Positions 53,440 to 64,000 of a stretch of 64,000 bases of DNA are shown piece by piece. A model generated the notes under the pieces. The model worked only from the letters and a program-made list of their open reading frames with translations. It was not told the DNA's origin and ran no database searches. Position numbers and translations under genes: made by a program. Location: NCBI RefSeq assembly GCF_034702125.1, contig NC_085878.1:26682451-26746450 (forward strand). The letters run 5' to 3'. How positions within the stretch are numbered: position 1 is the stretch's first letter; the number at the start of each line of letters is the position of its first letter. This stretch comes from Engraulis encrasicolus. Taxonomy: Eukaryota; Chordata; Actinopteri; Clupeiformes; Engraulidae.

Positions 53440-53859
53440 CCCTGTGAGGCCCCTGAAGCCCTGCTGGGCCCTTGGTGAGGTAGTAGTAGGTTTTCTGTGT
53501 GGATATGAGGCAGCCTGGCTGACACTCCCCCTGCTGGTCAAAGCTGGGAAAAGTGTACTGTACTGTAAGTGTATAAAGTACTGTACTGGCTACTGGTAAA
53601 CCGTGATTGGCCGGGCCCGCAGGCACACCAATAAGAACTGCATGTCCATGTGCAAATCAGGAGCGTCTTCTCCTGAACAGGAAGTGTGTCGCTGGTCCAT
53701 ACTGAGGTGGGGGGCTGGGCTGAAAACGCCTGAAAAACGTCCTGCTGAAATCAAGCCCTGCTGCTGGACAAGAAAACGGACAGAATCTCTTGTAATAACA
53801 TGCTCAATAGGCATACATGTTGAGGGAAAAAAAAAAACATTCATAACCCTGTTTCTTAA

Positions 53860-53985
<126 letters not shown>

Positions 53986-54254
53986 TTTCTCAGTCACTTC
54001 CTTCGATAAAGGAAGTCTATGTGTTTCATGATAGAGTTGCAAATGTCTGCTCACAAAGTGTTCAGTTCAGTAAATTTTTTCAGTTCAGTTTGTCCTGTTT
54101 CATTATTTTATGTCTCTGATAACCTCCGATGTAACTGGAGGGCATCCATCCAGTCAGAGGTCCATCATTGTAGGTAACAGTTTATTGTGTTATTTCTGTC
54201 CGTGTGTGTGTGTGTGTGTGTTCGTCCTGGGTCAGTGTGTGTGGCCCCAGATCA

Positions 54255-54281
54255 AGGTCACTGAAAGTCACTGAGGGGTCA
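54255..54281 (+). promoter_or_regulatory. Three nuclear-receptor half sites (DR4 + DR5 spacing)
   Basis: AGGTCA (54255-54260), 4 nt, AAGTCA (54265-54270), 5 nt, GGGTCA (54276-54281), all on the same strand, about 30 nt beyond the znf821 stop. DR4 is the spacing LXR/RXR uses. Occupancy is not known, and three half sites can occur by chance. Confidence 0.3.
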
Positions 54282-54308
54282 TAGTGTAAAGGGACACCGT
54301 GTGTTGTG

Positions 54309-55323
54309 TCACTGGTTCTGTGCGGACTCGCTGACGCCCATCTTGCAGTCGGAGCCCAGGGGCCTCAAGGCCAGGGGCAGCTGCGGCACGGACTCGCCCA
54401 GGCGCATGAAGAGCCCGTTGTCCATGGAGGAGGGCGCGGAGGCCGGCGGGGTGACGGCGCCGCCCCCCTGCAGCGGGTAGGGGAACTGGAAGAGGCTCAT
54501 GTCGGCCGTGAGGGCGGCCATGGCGGCGGGGTCGTGCTCGATCTGCACCCTCAGGCCCGGCTCGATCTTCTCCAGCCGCCTCTTGAGCCGCTTGGCCTCG
54601 CGCTCGCGCACCAGCCGCGCCTGCCGCTTCTCGGGCGTCTCGTTGGCGCGCTTCATGCGCATGGCCTCGCGGTCGCGCTGCAGCCGGCGCGCGCGCTGCT
54701 CGTCCGTCTCCTGCAGCCGCTGCAGCCGCTTGGCCTCGCGGTCGCGCATGCGCCGCAGCTCGCGCTCCTCGGCCGACTCGCAGGCGCGCTTGCTCTTCTT
54801 GGCCGTGCGCTCGCGCTCCAGCCGCTGCATGCGTGCCGCTACGGGCTCGTTGCGCCGGCGGGACGCCCAGCGCCGCATGGACGGCGAGTGGGACTCGCTC
54901 AGCTGCTGGTACGCCGCGCAGCCGTTGCACACCAGGAGCACCCCGGACGGGTACACGGGCATGGGGTTCAGCAGGTCGGGCAGCGGCGGCAGCCCAGCGC
55001 CCGCCCCGCCCGTGGGGCTCAGGGGGTCCGGGAGAGGGGGCAGGGACGGAGGGTTGGAGGGGGAGAGGAGGCTGTCGGGCAGGGCGGGGAGCGGAGGGCC
55101 CGAGGAGGGGTGTGGCGGGGGCCCTCCACTGGACACCTGGTGGGGCCCCTGGTGAGACCCCTGGTGGGAGCCATGATGGGAGCCCTGGTGATGGGAGCCC
55201 TGGTGATGGGAGCCCTGGTGGGGTTGGCCCATGGAGCAGCTCCCATCCACGCCGCAGCCACCGCTACCGATGCCGTGTGGCATGTCCATGCTGCTGGAGT
55301 TGAAGAAGTCTTTCAGTTTCTCC
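54309..55323 (-). CDS. znf821: znf821 last exon (STPR repeats, C-terminus)
   Basis: 1015 nt ending at TGA 54311-54309. Reads REKLKDFFNSSSMDMPHGIG, an HQGSH tandem run, a Pro-rich linker and YPSGVLLVCNGCAAY. Four 23-residue STPR units and a C-terminal tail follow. Very GC-rich, so long open frames on the other strand are shadows. Confidence 0.95.
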
Positions 55324-58202
55324 CTGCGGGGAAGAGATGACTAGACGTCATTGCCTGCACCTGCCTGTGTCATGACTATTAAAGGACATCTAAAACAACT
55401 TTTTTGTTAGGTTTAGGGTTCCCTTTGTTAGACACCACAACCACAAGCCATTAAATGTTAAAGGCACGACTATTCTCATCTGAAAATATTTCAAGAATGA
55501 ATAAGAATTAAGAGAATGAGAATGTATGAATGAAAGAATTAATGAAAGATTCTCTCATTCATTCTTTCATTCTCATTCATTCATTCATTCAGAATGAATG
55601 AATAAATGTGTTTCTTAAATGTAACTTTTTTTGGCTATTAGTTTCACGCAGCAATGATTTTGTAGCATATACAGTGAGTCCAATATGTATTTGATCCCTT
55701 TCTGATTTTGCCGGTTTGCCCACTAATAAAGACATGATCAGTCTATACATTTATGATAATATGTATTCAAACATGGAGAGACAGAATATCAAAAATAAAT
55801 TCCAGAAAATAACTTAAAATAATATATTTTAATTTATTTGTATTTAATTTAGGCAAATAAGTATTTGACCCCTCTAGCTAAAGAAGATAAAGTGCTTTGT
55901 GGCAAAGCCCTAGTTGTCTAGCACTGAGGTCAGATGCTTCTTTTAGTTGATGACAATGTTTGTGCATATAGTAGAAAATATTTTTGCCCATTTTTCTTTG
56001 CACATTATCTCTAAAACATTAATAGTTTGTGGCTGTAGCTTGGCAAATGGGAGGTTCAGTTCTCTCCATAGAATTACTATAGGGTTAATATTTGGAGACT
56101 GTCTAGGCCACTTCACGACTTTAATATGCTTCTTATTGAGCCACTCCTTAGTTGCTTTGACTGTATGTTGTGTATTATTGTCATGTTGGGAGATCCAAAA
56201 ATGGCCCACCCTTCAGTGTAGTGGTGGAGGGAAGGACGTTTGCACTCAGGATTGCACATTACATGTCTCCCTCCATCCATTCGTTGACGATGTGAAGTTG
56301 TCCTGTGCCTTGGCCACACACACACCCTCAAACCATAATGATACCACTTTCATGTATGATGGTGAGGAGGGTGTTCTTGGGATCATAGACAGTAGTACTC
56401 TTTCTCAAAACACATTGAATTGTGATAATGCCAAACATCTTGATTTTGGTTTCATCTGACTACAGCACCTCCTTATCATATCCTAAATCAGTCTGATGTC
56501 CGTTGGCAAACCTCAGGTGGGACTGCACAGGTTCCTTCTGAAGTAAAGGTACCATGTGTGCACTACAGGATTTTAAACCTCTGTGGCATTAAGTGCTACC
56601 AGTAGTTTTCTCAGTAATTTTGGTCAGTAGCTTTGATATCATTGCCTAGTTCATACTGTATAGCTCTAGGGTGATTTCTTTCTGTTCTCATGATTATCAA
56701 ATCCATACAAAAGGTCAAATCTTGTATAGAACCCCAGACAGGCTGATGGATAGTCATTTTGTATTCCTCACATTTTGGAAGAAATGCATCAACAGCCGAG
56801 TCATTAATACTCAGTCTCTTTCTTGTGGCTTTGCAGCCCATTTAATCTTTGTTCAGGTCTAAAATCGTGTCCCTGATATCATTTGACCACTCTTTGGTCT
56901 TTCCCATGCTGGTGAGGTTGGAGTGTGACTGATTCACTCATACTATGGACTGATTCTGCTGATTCAATGTGTCTTTTATGCATGTTAGTATGTACAGGTG
57001 TCTTTAATTCAGATGAAAAGTTGATCGGAAGTGCCTATCTGGTCTGTGGGCCCGGAACTGTAATCAGTTGGCAGGGGATCAAATACTTATTTTGCTCGAT
57101 GAAATGGAAATAAATTAATATATATTCTCTTCAGTTAATTTCTGGATTTTCTTTTTGATATTCTGTCTCTCCATATTAGAATACATATTATCATAACATT
57201 TATTGACTGATCATGTCTTTGTTAGTAGGCAAACCAACAAAATCAGCAAGGGATCAAATACATATTGGACTTCCTGTATATACCCCACGCTGCTGCCACT
57301 GACATAGTCTTTCAATTTCTCCCTGTGGTGACAGACAACACTAGGTCATCGTCTGCCTATTGGTCACTGACCTGACCTTATCTAAAAATACAGAACATTG
57401 TCACAGAACAGTGGAAATGCAGAAGAATCTAAATGGTTTCATTCCACTGTTTTGGCCCTTTACTTCTGGCTTTGACCAACAATGTTTTAGGTCGCGTCAG
57501 GACACCTTTCACGAGGTGCTGTAGCCACACATCCACATTCCCCACATGTGACAAACTGTGACAAACATAGCAACAAACATGGTGTCGTCTCCAAGGCATG
57601 GTTATCATTCCATTCAGCTTTCGGCGCCAATTTAATGGCCGAGACAAACTCAAGTAACCATAGACTTGTGTCATGTGACTAACCAAGGTGATTAAACTGT
57701 CAGTGTCATCATAGCGGATACTGGTGACACTGAAGTCTGTCTGGCACAGGAGGAAGAGTTAAGAAGCCAGTTGATGAGACTCTGGTTGGATTCTCTAAGG
57801 CAGTGTTTCTCAACTCAGGGGTGCCACGGAAACGTGGCTGACAGTATGTGAAATTGACCTAAATAAATAAATAAATGATGCAATATAATACATATTTGTC
57901 TAAATTAATAAATGAATGCTTAGTCAGTGGAATCTTTCATCTACCATTTACACACAATAAAGTAAATTTAGCTCACCCCAGTATGGCCTACACATAGCCT
58001 GTCTGAGATAAAGCTGCAACTTCGAATGTCTCCAAATGTGTTACTTTTATAAGCTTGTGTGGTATCGGATGCCATGCCATGTTACAGCTTGTTGTTTTGG
58101 GGTGCCTTGAGATTGTTCATTAAAAAGGTTGAGACACACTGCTCTAAGGAGTACAGACTATCTATGAGTTCTGGAACTCTAACTGCCCTTAGTTGAAACT
58201 GT

Positions 58203-58246
<44 letters not shown>

Positions 58247-59159
58247 TCTAAAATCCTTAACACATTCAATAACAAGATAAGGAGACTACATTGGGTTATG
58301 TTTTTCATATATTTTTGGGGATTTGTATTAATTTTCAGACAGGACAGTAGGAGATGGTAGGGAGACTGGGAAGGATTAGAGCAGTCCAGTGCCCAGCCTT
58401 TAGAGCCACGGCTGGGCCTTGGGTTCACTGTTGACTATGGTGTAGGACTAGTTGTGACAGTAAAAGGCCAGATTTTGATGCGGTGATTGGGGAAAGCCTG
58501 TGCGTCTAGTGCGTTTGAAAGAGAAGTTATAGGAGGCAAATCTCATGTCAATGAAAAAAGTTTAGATAGCACATTAGTTGATGTGATTGGGTTGAGTTCA
58601 ATGTGGAGAAATAAGTAAAAATGTGAACACTAATTGGGGGAAAATCTGTGAGGGTAAGAAACTAAAAGTACCGGCCTTAATTTCCTTTAGGATTAATAAA
58701 GTTTACTCTATTCGGTTATAGGAGAACGTCTCAAGAGCAGCTAATGTGACTGGGTCAAATTCAAAGTGGAGTATGACGTCAGACTTCTGCCACTAGGTGG
58801 TGGTAGTGGTGGTGGTGGTGTTGTTACCTGTGAGTGTAAAAGACTTAAAGAGTGGCTACAGGAGACAGACCTGTTGAAATTGGTGGTGTCTGTGAAGCGC
58901 GCCCCGCACACGGCGCAGTTGGACAGCCGGTCCTCGGAGTGGATGAGAAGATGGCGGCCCAGGGAGCCTGGCGAGCTGAGCGCACGCCCACACACTGGGC
59001 ACACGTAGCTCTTGCTGCCACCCACGGACGACGTGTGCTGAGCCACACAAGACAGACAGACAGCAAAAGATTGCAGAGACGGCAGGGTTGGGGAGACGGG
59101 GGGAGAGAGAGGGGGGGGGGGGGGGGGGGGTTGGGGGGAGAGAGGAGAGAGAGAGAGAG

Positions 59160-59198
<39 letters not shown>

Positions 59199-59211
59199 GA
59201 GAGAGACAGAC

Positions 59212-59280
<69 letters not shown>

Positions 59281-59306
59281 GGGAGGATGGAGTGAATGAG
59301 TGAGTT

Positions 59307-59363
<57 letters not shown>

Positions 59364-62300
59364 ATTTGTGTGTGTGAGAGAGAGAAAGAGAGAGATAGGG
59401 AGGGATAGAGGGAGGGAGAGAGACAGAGAGAGAGAGAGAAATTACATGGACGTCAACACAGTTACAGAGAGACAGACGGTGAAAGACAGCCAGATCGAAA
59501 AGACAGACAGAGACAGAGAGTGAGAAGAAAGAAGAGGCAGAGTGCAGAAGTTAAGCCAGGTAAAGTCTTTTCACTAGAGAACTTAAAGAGAGCGCCAAAT
59601 ACACGTGTGCTCTCTGTTAATACAGTTCCATCCAGCAGCGAGCAAGACCTTTGCTTCTCGCCGTGCATTACATGTCATCCTAATGCCGCATAATCGCAAA
59701 CATATGTTATCTTGAGCGACATGCCAGTTATCATTGGTTGTCTCACATAATTAGGGTTGAGCACTTTACAGGATCCGGTAAGCCGTGCAGGTTGCCCTCC
59801 TCCCCCCCCAACGGTGGCCTCCCGCGCCTTAGCGCAGCTGAAGGGGGGAAGGAGCAAGCCGCTTTGGCTGGCTTTAAGTGACGATTAGCCGTCGCTAGCC
59901 TCTCAGCCCCACCCCGCTAAAGTAAGCTCAGCAGGGATTCCCCTGGACGAGGCGCGCTCCTCACCTGGTAAACGTGGGCGATCAGCTGCTCCGAGTGGTT
60001 GAACTCGAGGGTGCACAAGGGGCAGACGTAGCTTCGCCCCCCCAAGTCTCCAATGTCTTTATGCTCCTAGTAGTGGGGTGGAATAGAAGGCAACACAACT
60101 TGATGTCAAAAGATGTGTACTGTATGACTGACTGATTGACATATTGATGGATCAATTGATTGATTGATTGTTAAATATTTGATTTGATATTATATATTTG
60201 ACACATATAGCTTTTTGATGTTATGAATTGAAATTAAGATCTGCCAGGAGATGCTCTTTTACATGTCCGTTCTAAAGACTAGGCTAATCCTTATGCTTGT
60301 GAAAACTCTGTCTTTTGACTCTTTGTCTCATTTTCACTATAAGAGCGTGTGAGGGTGAGTCATAGATCAAGATGAAATTGAAAAATAAAATCAAACATGA
60401 GGGAAAAAAAACTGTGCACAGTGTGAAGTCTGCAGCAGCTTGGCGTAAAATAACTCCCAAAAGCCCTGTGAGTCACGCAGCCTGTCACCGTGACGCTCTG
60501 GTGTGTGTGCGTTGCCATAGAGGTGTGAATCACGAGACAGAAATAATCCAAGACATCCCTTTTTTTCAAACTTTCCTTCTCCAGGCTGAGCATTCTTCAG
60601 CGATTTGCAGCATCTCAGCGGTGGCTCGAAGCACTAGTAAACTACGCCTTTGGCTTTAGGTTACCGGGCCGTTTTCTATGACTTGTTCAACAAGTCCGAC
60701 AGGCTTTTTCATGATGTATGAGTCTGTTCGTTGTGCAGCTGCACGTAAAAGTAGGTCTGCTACAACGAGAGACAAAAGGTGAAGTTCACCAAATTCCTGG
60801 TTCTACACCCAAAATACCCCAACGAGGTTGTATATTATAAATATGTTTGTCATTCTTATCTTTTATCACCCGGGCTGTGCAAATCTAGGTCAAGTTTGAA
60901 AAGGAGAAAAATCAACAAGGGGCGAACCTTTTTAAAGCAACAGCTACAGTTTGTTCATATTGACTCTTAACCTCAATGTACACTTTCCTGACAAAGTTTT
61001 TTAACTACACACCAGCAATGCAGGGATCGCTTCAAACAATTCTGGGTGTTCAAGAGCCAGGAAAGTGGAAATGTATTGGCCTTGTGAACTGAGCAGGTGT
61101 TATGGACAACACAATCAAACCTGTTTTCATACAACACTGAGGAAATGTGTATCTATTGTCATTTGGCTATGTCACTTCAATACCCAATACACAGAGGCTT
61201 TAATGGTGTTATTACTATATTGTATTCTAGTCAAATATTCTATTAGCATTCATTATACATTAATAGATTTTCCAGGTTGATGTAAGGAGGACAGGCCTAA
61301 AACACATCTTGCTTGCATCATGAGAGCTGTACTGTGGATAAGAATCTCTACAGCATTCAAGCACTGACAGTACCAACTACAGTATACTCTCGACTGAAAC
61401 CTCCCCTTTTTTACCTTGTGGAAAAAATCCTATCAATCCGTCAGTAACAACTCCATCTTGTGACTTACTAAGAGGCAGTGGTTTTTGTTTTTCACTGGAT
61501 TACTACGATCTCCACCATCCTCTGCACCTGTCCTCACACAAGCAAAACACCCGCTCCTCACCTCTTTGACTCCTCCGTGCTGTGAACAATGGCGGCGGTG
61601 CTTGTGTCCGGTCATGCCGTCATCGGCCGAGGTGTTGGAGGACGAGTCCTCGCCGTGGTTGTCCAGGTCGCTGAAACTATCATCTACACAGAACGAGGAC
61701 AGACTAAAACCAGCACTACAGCCACTCCAGTGGACAAGGCAGTTCAACACAGCAATCCCACCCCACCCAAACCCACTTCGCCACCTGGCCCAGACAGCAC
61801 TGGCTTGAGAAAGTAAAAAGTCAATCCATACAGTATATTCCTTTTCCGCATTCTGCTTCAGCTGGAATTTAGTTAGCAGCTAACTGAACTTCTAGGGGAA
61901 GTTTCTTTACCCATCCAAGGAACTTTGTGTGAGTTCTACGTATGTGTTGCTAGGGAAACTAGATCATAGCTCTAGAATATATCCCTACTGCTCTGCTCCT
62001 AAACACAGCAGCTCCACAAATACGTTCGTAGGCCAGGCTGTACTATTTGGGAAATACGGCAATACTTTTATTTTCTGAAGCCAGGTGAGATGTCTGTCCC
62101 TGTACCCACCACTCAAACCCCAAAACACAGAGGCGACTATTCCCCGCCTCCATCCATACCCCCACTCAATCAAGGAGAAGAGATTCTCCACCCATACCCC
62201 TATTCAATCAAGGAGGTAGGAACATCCACCTGTAAAAAAGGTTTGCCCTCTGACACCTCGGAGGTGACACTAGGGCTTTCAGGCCGACCAGAATGGAGCC

Positions 62301-63109
62301 TGTGCCGGTGCCCGCACCAGTTACTTTAGGCACTAAAGTGCTTGTCTGCGAACCGCCCGTGTTTATACCGGGCTCTGAACATTTTTTGTGTTACCCGGAT
62401 GAACCTGCTGACGGCCACACTGTCGTCAAGGTTCGCGGAGAAAAACCTGGCATTTTGTGGTTCGCATCGCAAACCAACTTTCCGGTTCGCGAACGCTAAA
62501 ATCTGTGTCGTGAACACGACGGCCGGTTCGTGATTAGGTGCGGGAACGGGAACGGGCACTGGCACGGATCTCAGTCGGCCTGAATGCCCTAACAGCGGGA
62601 GACTCTGTCAAAGAGAGGGGAACTTGGAGCATTCTCGGTGTCATCTCCGAGGCGTCAGGGGGCAAACCTTTTTTTTATCTTGTCCGCAATTTGCCGGCAC
62701 AGTAAATTGTACAATGTTAATTCAACATTAGAGAGTCAAATCTAACACTCTTCTCATTGGTCCTGAGTGTTAAACTGGATGCTGTAAGTGTTGAATTAAC
62801 ACTGCAAATTTCACGTTGCAGCTACTCACACCACAAACACAGAGGTGTCTTCTTCACCACACCCACACATGGTCGAAGGGGATGAGAAATTTGGGTTTCC
62901 ATGGCGTCTCCGGGGGCGACAGAGGTCATGGACCCCCACCCCACCCCTCCCTCTCTCTCCGTGCACGTGAGACTCACCTGTCACGCTGTCTTGCTCTTCG
63001 GCTTCCTGGGAGTTGTTACTGTGGCACTCGCTGTCATCTGCAAAGTCGTCTCTCACGTCCATCGCCAAAGTGTGCTCAGAGTCTCCTAGCCCTGGGGTGT
63101 GGAACAGCC
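54309..63109 (-). CDS. znf821: Zinc finger protein 821 with STPR repeats, 5'-partial, 5 coding exons
   Basis: Nuclear C2H2/STPR DNA-binding protein. Exons in this window: 63109-62978, 61683-61562, 60066-59965, 59037-58871, 55323-54309; all borders are GT/AG and phases agree (1538 nt). The N-terminal exon or exons lie beyond the window or were not found. An acidic Ser-rich region comes first. Finger 1 is CPLCTLEFNHSEQLIAHVYQH, completed by the next exon. Finger 2 is CPVCGRALSSPGSLGRHLLIH. SNCAVCGARFT follows. In the last exon come an HQGS/Pro-rich linker, a VCNGCAAY Cys pair and four exact 23-residue STPR repeats (starting RRNEP, RACES, RLQET, RANET) matching human ZNF821. The human protein is about 412 aa; here the last exon alone encodes 337, lengthened by the linker. 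It converges on atxn1l, as in human 16q22.2. Confidence 0.93.
55672..57276 (-). mobile_element. Decayed Tc1/mariner transposon
   Basis: 1605 bp. Inverted terminal repeats of about 200 nt begin CAGTGAGTCCAATATGTATT and, inverted, CAGGAAGTCCAATATGTATT. TA dinucleotides flank both sides (55670-55671, 57277-57278). The minus strand carries a broken transposase: MGKTKEWSNDIRDTI from 56907 at the start, and WPRQSPNINPIVILWRELN near 56130-56075 with the SPD/NPIE-type region. Stops and frame breaks abolish function, and the last catalytic position reads V (NPIV) where Tc1 elements have E. Confidence 0.92.
57801..58141. mobile_element. hAT MITE with perfect 8-nt target duplication
   Basis: 341 bp. 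CTCTAAGG at 57793-57800 and 58142-58149. Terminal repeats CAGTGTTTCTCAAC and CAGTGTGTCTCAAC (inverse) match at 13 of 14. No transposase. Confidence 0.9.
58204..58245. repeat. Homopolymer G42
   Basis: 42 consecutive G on the plus strand (C42 in the znf821 pre-mRNA). Length may be approximate because of sequencing. Confidence 0.9.
58871..59037 (-). CDS. znf821: znf821 exon (second finger)
   Basis: 167 nt: HTSSVGGSKSYVCPVCGRAL, SSPGSLGRHLLIHSEDRL and SNCAVCGARFTDTTNFN. Near-identical to human ZNF821 through the finger. Acceptor GCTCAG/CACACG, donor AACAG/GTCTGT. Confidence 0.93.
59101..59450. repeat. G20 run and long (GA)n-rich tract
   Basis: G20 at 59111-59130, then GA, GACA and GTGTGA interrupted repeats to about 59450. 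In transcript sense this is a pyrimidine-rich stretch upstream of the second-finger exon. Not coding. Confidence 0.9.
59965..60066 (-). CDS. znf821: znf821 exon (first C2H2 finger)
   Basis: 102 nt, 34 codons: EHKDIGDLGGRSYVCPLC, then TLEFNHSEQLIAHVYQ. C-X2-C-X12-H-X3-H, with the last His supplied by the next exon. Acceptor ACTAG/GAGCAT, donor CCAG/GTGAGG. Confidence 0.92.
60067..61561 (-). other. znf821: znf821 intron
   Basis: No recognisable repeat or gene beyond a short GATT run near 60150-60170. Confidence 0.7.
61562..61683 (-). CDS. znf821: znf821 exon (acidic region)
   Basis: 122 nt: DDSFSDLDNHGEDSSSNTSA, then DDGMTGHKHRRHCSQHGG. Acceptor GTGTAG/ATGATA, donor AAAGAG/GTGAGG. It parallels the Ser/Glu-rich stretch before the fingers in human ZNF821. 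Confidence 0.8.
61684..62977 (-). other. znf821: znf821 intron
   Basis: Contains a GC-rich inverted segment: CAGGCCGACCAGAATGGAGC near 62280 pairs loosely with CTCAGTCGGCCTG near 62571-62583. Paired GACACCTCGGAG (62249) and CTCCGAGGCGTC (62645) lie around it, so it is probably a MITE or a set of nested ones. No gene. Confidence 0.5.
62978..63109 (-). CDS. znf821: znf821 exon (acidic N-terminal region)
   Basis: 132 nt: GLFHTPGLGDSEHTLAMDVR, then DDFADDSECHSNNSQEAEEQ. Acceptor CCCTCAG/GGCTG, donor GACAG/GTGAGT. The acceptor's pyrimidine tract is a (TC)n microsatellite. Less conserved than the fingers, but the phase fits the next exon exactly. Confidence 0.75.

Positions 63110-64000
<891 letters not shown>

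Larger units (their letters stand above)
55324..58870 (-). other. znf821: znf821 last intron
   Basis: Holds an AATG-rich inverted block (55495-55610), a Tc1 element, a hAT MITE, a G42 run and a LINE-type tail (ATTAATAAAGTTTACT near 58694-58709). No other gene. Confidence 0.85.

Noticed and set aside
54306..55340. 344-codon open frame on the plus strand over the znf821 last exon
   Set aside because: Shadow of the GC-rich STPR exon; low-complexity Leu/Arg/Gly content, no homology, while the minus frame matches ZNF821 throughout.

Overview
The window is vertebrate nuclear DNA, almost certainly from a ray-finned (teleost) fish. Genes have introns with GT/AG borders. The intergenic and intronic DNA is packed with (CA)n, (GA)n and other microsatellites. 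It also carries TE types I associate with fish: Tc1-like, small hAT, TTAA-flanked MITEs, a tRNA-derived SINE and L2/jockey-type LINE fragments. A clupeiform-like fish is possible from the repeat flavour, but I cannot prove a species.

Three protein-coding genes can be reconstructed. (1) nr1h3, the oxysterol receptor LXR-alpha, minus strand. Nine coding exons between 27198 and 12974 join in one consistent frame to 462 aa; a leading noncoding exon is likely near 32.07 kb. (2) atxn1l, ataxin-1-like, plus strand. Two coding exons (35347-36510 and 39251-41011) give 974 aa with an AXH domain, a 14-3-3/UHM-ligand motif and fish-specific Q/A and R-E-D runs. A long 3' UTR probably ends near 48.87 kb. 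(3) znf821, minus strand, 5' end outside the window. Five coding exons (63109 down to 54309) carry C2H2 fingers and four 23-residue STPR repeats. atxn1l and znf821 lie tail to tail, as neighbours do at human 16q22.2. nr1h3 (human 11p11.2) sits head to head with atxn1l here.

Layout: 1-9.5 kb has no recognisable gene, only repeats and TE remnants. 9.5-13 kb is nr1h3 3' flank or 3' UTR. 13-27.2 kb is nr1h3 coding exons with TE-rich introns, including a truncated LINE nested in a long-TIR element and a second LINE fragment. 27.2-32.1 kb is nr1h3 intron 1. 32.1-34 kb is a divergent promoter region. 34-48.9 kb is atxn1l. 49-54.3 kb is microsatellite-rich 3' flank between converging genes. 54.3-64 kb is znf821, with a decayed Tc1 element and a hAT MITE in its introns.

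The three genes are transcription-related: an oxysterol-activated nuclear receptor, an AXH-domain corepressor, and a zinc-finger/STPR DNA-binding protein. I see no evidence that they form one pathway, and nothing that qualifies as a new biological system. The most unusual structures are two local duplications at splice junctions: degenerate copies of the nr1h3 hinge-exon 3' end with its donor, and a duplicated CAG/GTGAGG block just upstream of the atxn1l start codon.
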